A stretch of DNA of 64,000 bases from CAVVEQ01 sp963802095. GTDB lineage: Bacteria; Chloroflexota; Anaerolineae; Anaerolineales; Anaerolineaceae. Below, piece after piece: positions 51,496-60,242 of the stretch; position 1 is the stretch's first letter; each line of letters opens with the position of its first letter. Location: NCBI GenBank assembly GCA_963802095.1, contig CAWDHI010000001.1, forward strand, positions 62,001-126,000, written 5' to 3'. Made by a program: the position numbers and the translations under genes. The notes under the pieces are model-generated. The model did no database searches, was not told the DNA's origin, and saw only the letters and a list, made by a program, of their open reading frames with translations.

Positions 51496-53631
51496 TTAGA
51501 GATCGATCGCTTCGCCTGAGCGGATCGAATCCACCGCCGCGAACGTCGCTAAATGAACTGCCCACATATCTTCATATTGGATTGGGGGAGGTGAGCCTGA
51601 CCGAATACTTTTCAGGAACGCGGTCCAGGCTCCCTTGTGCCCTTTGTCCTGATTGGAGCGGTACTTTTCCGTTTTGCCTCCCCGGGTCAATTCAAGTAGA
51701 CGGAAATCATCCAAACGGGCAACTTTCCCGCCGCAAAAAATCTCGAAGGTTTCCTTGGAAATATTTTTATCGCCGTTTGCAAGGTAGGTGATGATGGCGA
51801 CGGACCCATCGGAGAAGCTTAGGGTTATTGCGACATTATCTTCCCGGTAGATACCGCCATCTGGCAGCGCATTTGCCTGCACCCGAGTCGGAAGGCTCCC
51901 GGCAATAAATGAGCATAGGTCGATGAAATGACACCCTTCCCCGATGATCCGCCCTCCTCCGACCCCGGGATCCTGGGTCCAGTGGGTCAGGGGAATGTAC
52001 CCGGCATTTACACGGTAATTGATCACCAGCGGTTCCGCACGATCCGCTAAAAACTCACGGGTCTTCAGGACCAAAGGGGCGAACCGGCGATTGAATCCTA
52101 CGGTTAGAGTGGGTTTCGGGAAGGATTTCAGTGACTTGTAAATTCCATCCAATCCCGGGCGATCAATTGCAAGCGGTTTTTCGCAATATACATGCTTGTT
52201 ATTGCGGATGGCTGTACTTGTCTGGAGTGCGTGTTCATTGTGACGGGTGAGGATGACCACCGTATTGATCACCGGATCCTGCAGGATTTCATTTTCATCA
52301 GCAGAGGCATAGACAAACCCAAAATTTTCCGCGGCATGTCTGGCGCTTGCGCCGCTCGCGGAGGCAATCCCGCGAGGTTCTGCAAGACCAATGTCTTTGA
52401 TCACTGGCAAAAAAACCGCCTGGGCATAATTCCCGGCACCAAGAACACCGAGTTTAACCTCCGAGGTGGGCTGGTTTTCTTTTCGGACCATTACCCTTGA
52501 ACCATCCCCGGTTTTCTCCGCAGGATATGTGAGTAGAACGCCAAGAAATGATTCCCCGGTCTTGCGGGTGATCACCTGGTAAGCCCTGGCAGCATCCGTG
52601 ATTTCAAACCGGTGGGTGATGAGCGATTTCACTTCTATCTTGTTGGATGCAAGCAATTCCAGGAAGGCAGCCATATTGCGGGTTTCAGTCCAACGAACGT
52701 ACCCGTAGGGGTAATCGATACCTTTTTCTTCAAATGTAGGGTCATACCGACCCGGGCCGTATGAACGGGATACCTGGAAAGTGATCTCTTTTTCGTAAAA
52801 TTGTTTTCGGGAGAGGTTCAATCCAACTGCTCCGATGGAGATAACCCTGCCGCGGTCGCGGCAGAGCTCAGCAGCTAATTTGATGGCATCATCCCCGGGG
52901 TGGTCTGCGCAGATCAGTACGGCGTCGAATCCCTTGCCAGCACTGAATGACCGACCATTAGATTCCGCTTCACCCCTTGGTACACAGGCAGCACCGGTAT
53001 TTCTTCCAAGTTTTACCCTGGTGAGGTCAATATCCGTGCCGAATACCCGGCAACCGGCAGCCAACGCGATTCGGGTTGCGAGCAACCCGAGCAAGCCCAA
53101 CCCGATAACTGCGATGTTTTCACCGACCTGCGGCTCCGCCAGTCGGAAGCCATGCATAGCGATGGCACCGAGGGTTGAAAATGCAGCAGATTCACCATCC
53201 ACACTTTTGGGAACTTTAACGAACAAGTTCTGGGGGACCAGGTTGTATTCTGCGTGGACAGCATGGCTGCCAGCACAGGCAACCCTATCGCCTGGCCTAA
53301 TGCCAGTCACCCCTTTACCAACTGCTTCAACGATACCTGCAGTTGCGTAACCCAGCGGCATGGGCTGATCCAGACGATTGAGGGCAGCCTTCATGGTGGT
53401 AACCACCCCGTCTTTTCTCGCCTTATCCAGAACCTGCTTAACGAAATCCGGGCGAGCCCTGGCCTTCCCGATCAGGGATTTACCAGCAAAATCCACCAGC
53501 ATGCGCTCGGTCCCGGCTGAGACGAGAGAATCTTCCACCCGTACCAGGATGCAACCATCGTGCACCCTTGGGGTTGGAACCTCTTCAACAGCGGTTTTGC
53601 CGTTCCGCATGCTTTGCAATAATTGTTTCAT
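51496..53631 (-). CDS. Zinc-type alcohol dehydrogenase fused to Gfo/Idh/MocA oxidoreductase
   Basis: The 711-residue protein joins two NAD(P) enzymes. Residues 1-370 are an MDR dehydrogenase (YATAGIVEAVGKGVTGIRPGDR, VIGLGLLGLLATRIALAAG). Residues 395-711 are Gfo/Idh/MocA-like (KLGVLGAGNYAQAVFLPVIK, CEKPLAI). Such fusions sit in polysaccharide gene sets, where they may modify nucleotide sugars. Classical zinc Cys ligands are not evident. AGGGAG lies upstream of the ATG. It is the first gene of the polysaccharide set. Confidence 0.87.
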   Translation of the reverse strand: MKQLLQSMRNGKTAVEEVPTPRVHDGCILVRVEDSLVSAGTERMLVDFAGKSLIGKARARPDFVKQVLDKARKDGVVTTMKAALNRLDQPMPLGYATAGIVEAVGKGVTGIRPGDRVACAGSHAVHAEYNLVPQNLFVKVPKSVDGESAAFSTLGAIAMHGFRLAEPQVGENIAVIGLGLLGLLATRIALAAGCRVFGTDIDLTRVKLGRNTGAACVPRGEAESNGRSFSAGKGFDAVLICADHPGDDAIKLAAELCRDRGRVISIGAVGLNLSRKQFYEKEITFQVSRSYGPGRYDPTFEEKGIDYPYGYVRWTETRNMAAFLELLASNKIEVKSLITHRFEITDAARAYQVITRKTGESFLGVLLTYPAEKTGDGSRVMVRKENQPTSEVKLGVLGAGNYAQAVFLPVIKDIGLAEPRGIASASGASARHAAENFGFVYASADENEILQDPVINTVVILTRHNEHALQTSTAIRNNKHVYCEKPLAIDRPGLDGIYKSLKSFPKPTLTVGFNRRFAPLVLKTREFLADRAEPLVINYRVNAGYIPLTHWTQDPGVGGGRIIGEGCHFIDLCSFIAGSLPTRVQANALPDGGIYREDNVAITLSFSDGSVAIITYLANGDKNISKETFEIFCGGKVARLDDFRLLELTRGGKTEKYRSNQDKGHKGAWTAFLKSIRSGSPPPIQYEDMWAVHLATFAAVDSIRSGEAIDL

Positions 53632-53771
53632 TCGGCTCCCTGTAAAAAAATTATAAATCAATTCCTGCGGAAAATTATGTGATCGATAGCAGGATGCAAT
53701 ATCCAAACCAACCGGGTTTGGAAAGTAATCAGCCAGGGGATGTAGAAAACGCGAATTGGCGGTAAACCGTA

Positions 53772-54872
53772 TCAGGCGTCGAGCTGGTAGGTATGGAAAT
53801 TGTTTTTACAGGGGCTTCCCCAGGCAATGCTGACCTGCTTGGAGGTCAGGTCCATCACCAGGCTGGTGATCGTTTTCTCGCGATCCATTGGATCGTTCGT
53901 GTTCGTTGAATGATTGCAGATCGAATCGGGGTAATTAATATGATCGCGCAGGATGGACTGCAGACTTTGGATAGTATGCTGGTCGTTCTTCTTCAGGAGG
54001 TGTTTGGCTCTTGAAAACCGCACCCGGGTGGAGATCAACTCATCCGGTTCATCTTCGATCGCCTGCATTGCTGGATCGAGGTAATGATTGGTATGGACGA
54101 TATAGCCATCTTCGGAGCGAAGAAGCGCAAAATGACGGGCAGAAACCTCAATGTTATAGAGTTCACCGCTCTCATGCCCAAGGAGGTGATTGTAACCTGC
54201 TGCCCGCAATGGAACGATCATGTGGCGGATCGCATCCGAGATCAATCTGGAACCAAGTACTGCTCTCGAGGCGATGATACGCGGGATGCCTATCCTGCAG
54301 TCGTTTGGATAAACCGAATCGCAGCATTGTGCAAGACCAATCGCGTTCATGCCGATATTTGGCAGCAAACCTCCGTAGGTCATCCCAATCCAGGGTGGTT
54401 CGTCATCCGCCTCCACATGGACGATCATCACATCGGCTTCATCCTCAGGGATCCAATCTTCATTATGGGCGATGAGCACATGCCCGTTGGCGGTATGCTG
54501 TTCATCCACGCCCAGGGATGTGCATTTTGTCAGGTGAAGCGCATCCATCGTGACCGCTTCCATGGCATGAAGCACCACCAGGTCATCGTATGAAACATTA
54601 GCCCCTTCCGCGATGCCAATGATCTCCTCTACGTACTGAGGGTAACGCTCCTGTGCAAAAGGAAGGTATTTCCGGCCTTGTATGTTCGCGCCATTCCAAT
54701 CGAGCTGGAGATGATTGTATGTCAGTTCGACCAAATTCTTTGCGCTCTGGATGCTGTGTTCGACCAACGGACGAGCAGCTTCACCGATTTGCCGGCCAAT
54801 CTCGCGATGAGATCCTTTCACCTTAATGAAAGGCACTGGAGAGGAATAAATGATAGCGTCTTCAGGTTCCAT
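53772..54872 (-). CDS. C45-type peptidase / acyl-CoA:6-APA acyltransferase-like protein
   Basis: This is an Ntn-hydrolase family. The predicted nucleophile is Cys117 in LTKCTSLGV, followed by HVLIAHNEDW, the typical second block. The 366-residue protein also has GLAQCCDS. Related enzymes self-cleave before the Cys and hydrolyse or transfer acyl groups; the substrate is not known. It lacks a clear signal peptide. The start is a leaderless-type ATG. Confidence 0.83.
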   Translation of the reverse strand: MEPEDAIIYSSPVPFIKVKGSHREIGRQIGEAARPLVEHSIQSAKNLVELTYNHLQLDWNGANIQGRKYLPFAQERYPQYVEEIIGIAEGANVSYDDLVVLHAMEAVTMDALHLTKCTSLGVDEQHTANGHVLIAHNEDWIPEDEADVMIVHVEADDEPPWIGMTYGGLLPNIGMNAIGLAQCCDSVYPNDCRIGIPRIIASRAVLGSRLISDAIRHMIVPLRAAGYNHLLGHESGELYNIEVSARHFALLRSEDGYIVHTNHYLDPAMQAIEDEPDELISTRVRFSRAKHLLKKNDQHTIQSLQSILRDHINYPDSICNHSTNTNDPMDREKTITSLVMDLTSKQVSIAWGSPCKNNFHTYQLDA

Positions 54873-54878
54873 GTAAAT

Positions 54879-54907
54879 ATCATAGACGAAAAACCGCGAG
54901 ACGACAA
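54879..54907 (-). promoter_or_regulatory. Leaderless promoter of the C45 gene
   Basis: TTGTCG (54907-54902), a 17-base spacer and TATGAT (54884-54879) on the minus strand. The ATG at 54872 follows by 6 bases without Shine-Dalgarno. Confidence 0.7.
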
Positions 54908-54910
54908 GAT

Positions 54911-54932
54911 AAAAAAAGCCCCCGAAGGGGCT
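54911..54932 (-). terminator. Terminator with UUCG loop after the polymer-forming protein
   Basis: AGCCCC-TTCG-GGGGCT on the minus strand, followed by seven T. The stem closes with C(UUCG)G, a very stable tetraloop. It ends the sigma operon. The next promoter (for the C45 gene) overlaps it from 54907 down. Confidence 0.9.
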
Positions 54933-54948
54933 CTGGGTGGACTGTAGA

Positions 54949-55983
54949 TCATTTTACTTGATGATTACTTTCCGGTTTTGGCGGCGCGCCGGGGGGCATC
55001 ACAGAGGAGGTGAAGGTCTTTGGGGGCGTTGGGTATTTGCGTGTCCCGAACCTGCTCAGAAGGACAACGCCCACTGCCATTAGCACTACAATGGAAACCG
55101 AGATGAAACCAAGGCAAAAGATGAGATTGACTGCATGGAGGACGATCGAAAAGATTGCCACCCCAATACCAGCTGCAACCGGTGGCGCCCAGTTCGCCTT
55201 GACCATCTCCTCCAGTTTTCGTCCGATCTCGAAACCAATGACGATGAACCCGAAGATAATTCCCACAACCATCGCAAAGAGCAAAAAGAGGATCACCGGG
55301 ATCAGGATGATGGTGATTGCCATGATGACTAATACCAGAGGAAGGATGAAGAAGGTCAGAAAACCAATCAACCATGAGACCGCAGCACTGGACCGAACCG
55401 TTTCCGCCGCGTTGATGGATTGCCGGGGGAATATCAGCACAACCAGGGCAGCAAGCGCAGCCAGCGCAAGGGTGCGGAACGCAGCCCATAGGACTTCGCC
55501 GAATGGGTTGCGCGATTCCTGAAACTCGGGAGCCTGATCAAAAAATTGTGAGAGGTTGAATTTCCGATCATTTGGGGTGGTGATGCTCTGGGTTCCAGTG
55601 ATTTCCGCCTGGGGAGAAACATACAGCCAACCTCCGGTGGAAACAAGGCTCCCACCAATCTGGGCACTATCCGCAATATTGCCAGTTCCGCCCAACACGA
55701 TAACATCCCCTGTTACTTTTCCTGCAAGCGTGAGGGTGCTACCCATGACGAAAATATCCCCCTGTACAGTAGAACCTTCTTCGGTGGTGAGCGTTCCTCC
55801 GATCAACACCAGGTTGCCGATAAGGGTTTCGCCTTTTGAAAGGGTGTAGGTTTGTCCGACCAGGAAGGTATCCCCTTCTTTAATTTCTGGTTGCGAAATT
55901 CCTGCCGCAATAGCCGGTCGGGGGATTGAAACCGTAAATCCAAGGAGGATCAAAGCAAGAATGATCAATAACTTATACTTCAT
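54949..55983 (-). CDS. Polymer-forming (bactofilin-like) membrane protein
   Basis: The 344-residue protein has a signal-like start (LLIILALILLGFTVSIPRPAIA). A repeat-rich region (50-135) with GNLVLIGGTLTTEEGSTVQGD and DVIVLGGTGN follows, a pattern like the bactofilin beta-helix. Then come four or more hydrophobic spans (160-310) and a polar tail with PPGAPPKPESNHQVK. It overlaps the anti-sigma gene by 11 bases and probably responds to envelope stress. Confidence 0.78.
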   Translation of the reverse strand: MKYKLLIILALILLGFTVSIPRPAIAAGISQPEIKEGDTFLVGQTYTLSKGETLIGNLVLIGGTLTTEEGSTVQGDIFVMGSTLTLAGKVTGDVIVLGGTGNIADSAQIGGSLVSTGGWLYVSPQAEITGTQSITTPNDRKFNLSQFFDQAPEFQESRNPFGEVLWAAFRTLALAALAALVVLIFPRQSINAAETVRSSAAVSWLIGFLTFFILPLVLVIMAITIILIPVILFLLFAMVVGIIFGFIVIGFEIGRKLEEMVKANWAPPVAAGIGVAIFSIVLHAVNLIFCLGFISVSIVVLMAVGVVLLSRFGTRKYPTPPKTFTSSVMPPGAPPKPESNHQVK

Positions 55984-56512
55984 TTGCGGCTCCTGTAATA
56001 AAGATTCTTCGCATCGTCCAAATCCATAACCCCAATCCAGCTATTCCCCAGGCGAAGGCCACAATAACCATCGGCAACCACACATTCCGGGGGATGATGA
56101 GGCTCATATTATGCAGTACCAGGGTGGTTTGTTCGAGGGCACCCAGAAAATTGCCATAAAATCCCGCCAGGTTCACCAGCCAGGCGAGCGTCGTACCGGT
56201 GAGGATGGATGCGCCAGCAATCAATAGCAGGTTCACACTCAAGGCGATGAAAAGACCTACCACCCACCTTTTCACCTGGCGTGTCTGTTCAATTTCCCTG
56301 CGTTCTGGTAACGAAGCGAGGAACCGCGATGTGAAACCAGCCCTGGGCGCTCGAACAGAAGAACCGAATAAATAGTTTTCCATGTTTCGGAGATCGTGAT
56401 CCAGGGAAGCGCATTCCTGGCAGGCAGAAATATGATTCTGGAGAATCTCCTCCTCATCCTCATTGAGGTTGGATCGATCTTGCAACCACATCTTAAAAGG
56501 CTGGTGTTCCAT
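55973..56512 (-). CDS. Anti-sigma factor with zinc finger
   Basis: The 179-residue protein starts with a ZAS-type zinc finger. Ligands are His27, Cys31 and Cys34 in QNHISACQECAS. Two hydrophobic spans, about 85-110 and 145-170, place it in the membrane. It should bind and hold the sigma factor from the preceding gene. It overlaps that gene by 20 bases and the next by 11. AAGGA precedes the ATG. Confidence 0.85.
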   Translation of the reverse strand: MEHQPFKMWLQDRSNLNEDEEEILQNHISACQECASLDHDLRNMENYLFGSSVRAPRAGFTSRFLASLPERREIEQTRQVKRWVVGLFIALSVNLLLIAGASILTGTTLAWLVNLAGFYGNFLGALEQTTLVLHNMSLIIPRNVWLPMVIVAFAWGIAGLGLWIWTMRRIFITGAANEV

Positions 56513-57089
56513 GATGTTCCTTCTCCACTTCTACAAATAATTGATTCCCTTCACCTTTTAATAACCCGGCGAGCTGGATCCTGGCACGATGAAGCCGGCT
56601 TTTGACAGCGCTGACGGTCAGAGACAGGGAGGAGGCGATCTCTTCTTCCGAAAAACCCTGCCAATAGCGGAGAATGACAGCCGCGCGATCCAGATCACTA
56701 AGTTGTTTCAAACTGCGTGCGATTATCTCCTCCTCTTGCCTGTGGATCAGTCTAGACTCTGGCTGGGGGGTTCGATCGGCAATATCGAAATCCTCATACT
56801 CGTCCATTTCAATGATCGTAACCCTACGTTTACGTTGCTGATCGATGCACAGATGGGCAGCGATGGATAGAAGCCAAGTAATGAAGGATCGGTTAGGGTC
56901 ATATCGGTTCAAGGCCTGGTACGCCCGCCAGAAAGTCTCCTGAGCAGCATCCTCCGCTTCCACTTCCGAGCCGAGCATCCGAAAACACAGGTTATACGCC
57001 GGAGACTGGTATTTTTCGACCAGTTCCGCAAATGCCCCATCATCCTTTTGCAGGGCCTTTTGCAGAATTTCGGTTTCCGAAAAATTCAA
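56493..57089 (-). CDS. ECF RNA polymerase sigma factor
   Basis: The 198-residue protein has sigma region 2 (YQSPAYNLCFRMLGSEVEAED, with DAAQETFWRAYQ and ITWLLSIAAHLCIDQQRKR) and region 4 (DLDRAAVILRYWQGFSEEEI and SAVKSRLHRARIQL). Region 3 is missing, as in ECF factors. It starts on TTG with GGGAG upstream. The tail after region 4 is longer than usual. Its gene order with a ZAS anti-sigma is typical. Confidence 0.93.
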   Translation of the reverse strand: MNFSETEILQKALQKDDGAFAELVEKYQSPAYNLCFRMLGSEVEAEDAAQETFWRAYQALNRYDPNRSFITWLLSIAAHLCIDQQRKRRVTIIEMDEYEDFDIADRTPQPESRLIHRQEEEIIARSLKQLSDLDRAAVILRYWQGFSEEEIASSLSLTVSAVKSRLHRARIQLAGLLKGEGNQLFVEVEKEHHGTPAF

Positions 57090-57217
57090 CCCAGGCTCCC
57101 GTTCTTTATGTTTTCTATTTGATTTACGTGCTTTGATGATTAAAGTTGCTTATGAATTGAACGATCGGATAAGTCCTTAGGCCAAAATTACCTTGAAAGG
57201 AATAACAGCAAAGGTAT

Positions 57218-57853
57218 CTACAGAACAATCTCTTCCTTGCCGGCGAATTTTTCCCTTATGCGGGCAACCACGGTATCCATGTGTTCGCTCTTGTGGACGA
57301 AATCCAGGTTATCTGTTCGCAAAGTAAGCACCGGGCAAAGATCAAAACTACGTATCCATTCTTCGTAATAGCTATCCAGCAAAGTAAGATATTCGGATGT
57401 GATGCCAGTCTCGATCTTACGTCCCCTGCTGTGGATGCGGTTCATTAGGATTTCCACCGGTGCTTTTAGGTACACCAGCAGGGAAGGGGGGGGGAGTGTC
57501 TTTACCACCATTTCGAAGATCTGTTTGTAGGTCTGGTAATCCCGCTCATTTAAATTCCCCAAGTGGTTAAGCGCCCGGGCAAAGATGAACGCATCCTCGT
57601 AGATGCTGCGGTCAATGATCGCTGACCGCGGGTCATTCCACAGATCCAGGTGCTGCTGAGCACGGTGTCCAAGGAAGAATACTTGCAGGTGGAAAGACCA
57701 GGCGCGCATATCGGCGTAGAAATCTGCCAGGTAGGGATTATCAGAAACGGACTCATAGGCTGTATGCCATCCCAGGCGGTCGCCAATCCGTTCGGTCAGG
57801 GAGGTTTTTCCTGAACCAATGTTGCCTGCAACAAGTATCATCCGTTTTGGCAT
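57218..57853 (-). CDS. Deoxynucleoside kinase
   Basis: The 211-residue P-loop enzyme begins MPKRMILVAGNIGSGKTSLTE and has the DRS motif IIDRSIYEDAFIFARAL and the LID RGRKIETGI. This matches the deoxyadenosine/deoxyguanosine kinase group, which salvages deoxynucleosides to dNMP. The substrate base cannot be fixed. The ATG at 57853 has AAGGAG upstream; an earlier ATG is not supported. Confidence 0.9.
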   Translation of the reverse strand: MPKRMILVAGNIGSGKTSLTERIGDRLGWHTAYESVSDNPYLADFYADMRAWSFHLQVFFLGHRAQQHLDLWNDPRSAIIDRSIYEDAFIFARALNHLGNLNERDYQTYKQIFEMVVKTLPPPSLLVYLKAPVEILMNRIHSRGRKIETGITSEYLTLLDSYYEEWIRSFDLCPVLTLRTDNLDFVHKSEHMDTVVARIREKFAGKEEIVL

Positions 57854-57949
57854 TTTTCTCCTTGGTTTACGGGATATTCTGATTAAAGATTCGATGTATA
57901 TGGATAATCCATTTTGTATTATATCCGGATTGAATATTGTCCCGCATGA

Positions 57950-57955
57950 TAAAAT
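57950..57955 (+). promoter_or_regulatory. Extended -10 box, leaderless arrangement
   Basis: TAAAAT with TGA upstream ends 6 bases before the ATG at 57962. No Shine-Dalgarno lies between. Confidence 0.5.
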
Positions 57956-57961
57956 CCTATT

Positions 57962-58990
57962 ATGATGAAACGCTGGCAATTCTGGCTTGGTTTAGTCATA
58001 TCAGCTTTATTTCTATATATTGCCTTGCGGGGAATGCACATCCAGGATGTGTGGGAAATAATAAAAACTGCCCAATTCTGGTGGGTTATTCCCAGTGTTG
58101 CTGTTTACTTCCTGGGCGTGTGGGCCAGGTCCTGGCGCTGGCGTTACCTGCTACGCCCGATCAAAGATATCCCAACGAAAAGACTATTTCCCACCGTCTG
58201 CATCGGATACATGGGAAATAACATTTACCCGATCCGCGCGGGGGAATTATTGCGCGCTTATGTTTTGAAAAAGGATGAAAATGTAGCCATTTCCGCCTCA
58301 CTGGCTACGATCATCGTAGAACGCATCTTCGACGGTGTGGTCATGCTCGGTTTTGTTTTTCTTAACCTTCGCGAACTCTCCGGGTTAACAACCTACTCGG
58401 GTTTCATTGGAAGCATCCAAACTCTGGCAGTGTGGGGAGCAGTGATCTTCCTAGGAGTACTGGTGGTTTTTATGCTTGCAGCCATGTTCCCGGTCAAGGC
58501 TGAGAAGATCAGCCTGTGGCTGGTTGACCATCTGCTCCCGCAAAAATGGCGTGAGAAAGCCGCGGGCATCATGCTTCGCTTCCTGACCGGATTGGAATCC
58601 CTGCGGTCCCCGAAGGATGCCTTATTGATCCTGCTAACCTCCATTGTTGTCTGGCTGTTGGAAACCGGAAAATATTGGTTTTTGATGCACGCCTTCCCTT
58701 TCCGGATAAGCTATTTTGCTTTGATGCTTATGAACGGGATCGTCAACCTTTCCACCACGCTGCCATCGGCTCCAGGGTACGTGGGCACATTCGATGCGCC
58801 GGGCATCGCGTTACTGCAGGCTTATGGGATCCGGCTGGAACTGGCAGCAGCCTATACCCTCGTACTGCATGTTGCTCTCTGGCTGCCGATCACGTTGGTG
58901 GGAGCGTATTTCTTCCTTCGGAAGGGTCTGAGCTGGTCCGGTGCGGTCAATGACGCCCGGGCAGCGCGCGATGAACCCTCGGTTCCCTGA
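57962..58990 (+). CDS. Flippase-like (LPG synthase membrane region) protein
   Basis: The 342-residue integral membrane protein has about eight spans. It starts WQFWLGLVISALFLYIALRG and has the conserved block WRWRYLLRPI, GYMGNNIYPIRAGELLRAY and TIIVERIFDGVV. This is the UPF0104/lysylphosphatidylglycerol synthase membrane domain. A C-terminal cytosolic synthase is absent. The family moves lipids or forms part of glycolipid pathways. The ATG has a close -10 box. Confidence 0.87.
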   Translation: MMKRWQFWLGLVISALFLYIALRGMHIQDVWEIIKTAQFWWVIPSVAVYFLGVWARSWRWRYLLRPIKDIPTKRLFPTVCIGYMGNNIYPIRAGELLRAYVLKKDENVAISASLATIIVERIFDGVVMLGFVFLNLRELSGLTTYSGFIGSIQTLAVWGAVIFLGVLVVFMLAAMFPVKAEKISLWLVDHLLPQKWREKAAGIMLRFLTGLESLRSPKDALLILLTSIVVWLLETGKYWFLMHAFPFRISYFALMLMNGIVNLSTTLPSAPGYVGTFDAPGIALLQAYGIRLELAAAYTLVLHVALWLPITLVGAYFFLRKGLSWSGAVNDARAARDEPSVP

Positions 58991-59145
58991 TTTTCAGTTC
59001 CCTGCTTACAACCCAAGATTCTCCCGATATTCCCACACCTTTCGCTGAAAAGATGCCTGGAGTAATCCTTATCTATGGCCTTAGTAGCGGACAATGAATT
59101 TCATTCCAAGCAGCAGTTTTATCCAGGACTAATCCAGACCTGACC

Positions 59146-59580
59146 TTAGGGGGATATGAGGATCAGAAAAATTGCAAGTGCGATCATCGTGAGGATGATC
59201 CCAAGGATGAGACGGTTTTTAAGATCCGCTCCGTTTGGGTTGAGAACGCAATCAGAGGGATTGCGCGGATTAAAATGAACCTGCACCGGGTTGCCAACGG
59301 CAAATAATTTGCGGATCTTCGTAGCGGTTTCTTCCTCAACCACGACAGGGCTGAAAGTCAATCGGTTTCCGGTAAATGTAACTCCATTGACCTGAAAAGT
59401 GTATTCGACGATCGGAACCCAGGTGCGAAGCCGTCCCTTCCGGGCTGTCAGTTCTAATGAAGTGATAATTCCCTCGGAAATGGGGAAGGATCTATACCGG
59501 CGGGATCGGACCACCTCCAGGAAGTAGGAAGTAATGAACCAAAGGCCAGGGAGAGCGACGAGCAATACAATAATTTTCAT
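59146..59580 (-). CDS. DUF3592 membrane protein
   Basis: The 144-residue protein has a first hydrophobic span (IIVLLVALPGLWFITSYFL). A beta-rich part with GIITSLELTARKGR, VEYTFQVNGVTFTGNRL and VQVHFNPRNPSDCVLNP follows, and then a last span. Text of the FNPRNPSDCVL type is the DUF3592 mark. The role is not known. AGGAAAG precedes the ATG. It runs opposite to the flanking genes. Confidence 0.85.
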   Translation of the reverse strand: MKIIVLLVALPGLWFITSYFLEVVRSRRYRSFPISEGIITSLELTARKGRLRTWVPIVEYTFQVNGVTFTGNRLTFSPVVVEEETATKIRKLFAVGNPVQVHFNPRNPSDCVLNPNGADLKNRLILGIILTMIALAIFLILISP

Positions 59581-59687
59581 TATCTTTCCTTTTCGAAGTC
59601 GATCAATCCTTGATGATTATAAGGTGGTTAAGGATCATCAGGCAGTATATAAAGATAAATAGGATAATAAATGTCATAAAAAGAGGT

Positions 59688-59693
59688 TATAAT
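59688..59693 (+). promoter_or_regulatory. -10 box for the lipoprotein gene
   Basis: TATAAT about 33 bases before the lipoprotein ATG. No good -35 found. The gene has AAAGAGGA as ribosome site. Confidence 0.45.
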
Positions 59694-59725
59694 CCATTTA
59701 TCAAGTCATACTCAAAGAGGAAAAA

Positions 59726-60112
59726 ATGACAAAAAAGTTAATGATTGTCTCAATGCTTGTCGTATTCACTGCAATCGCTTTGACCGGCTGCCAAACCTTG
59801 GGAAATGTTGGAGATACCGGAAACCAATTCATGACCTCCTTGAAAAGCCAGGACTACGCCGCCAGTTACGCGTTGCTTACCCCTGACCTTCAATCCGAAC
59901 TAGGCGGGCTGGACGGTTGGAAAACATTTGCCGAACCTCGTAACTTCGAGGAATGGAAATTTACCAACACGCAGTTTGAGAACGATCAAGGCCAGGTTGA
60001 CGGTGAAGCAACCCTTGGGGATGAGATCTATAACATTACCCTTATACTTCAAAACGTAAGTGATGAATGGAAGGTAGCAGGAATCGATATTCAATTCAAA
60101 GAAAATAAATAA
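59726..60112 (+). CDS. Small lipoprotein, DUF4878-like
   Basis: The 128-residue protein has a lipoprotein signal with lipobox LTGC, so Cys22 should be acylated. The mature part (MTSLKSQDYAASYALLTPDL, EWKVAGIDIQF) resembles the small alpha-beta fold of DUF4878/NTF2-like proteins. Function is not known. An intrinsic terminator follows 20 bases after the stop, so it is a single-gene unit. Confidence 0.8.
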   Translation: MTKKLMIVSMLVVFTAIALTGCQTLGNVGDTGNQFMTSLKSQDYAASYALLTPDLQSELGGLDGWKTFAEPRNFEEWKFTNTQFENDQGQVDGEATLGDEIYNITLILQNVSDEWKVAGIDIQFKENK

Positions 60113-60132
60113 GAAGTATCGAACCTATCAAG

Positions 60133-60164
60133 GCTCTCCTCAAATTTGTGAGGGGAGCTTTTTT
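60133..60164 (+). terminator. Terminator of the lipoprotein gene
   Basis: GCTCTCCTCA (60133-60142) pairs with TGAGGGGAGC (60149-60158, one G-T pair), followed by six T. Confidence 0.85.
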
Positions 60165-60242
60165 CATTAAAACATCATAGTGGAATAAATATTGCACTGT
60201 TTTCGATGTGGTTTATTGTATTCTTTTATCAGGAGAAATGAA

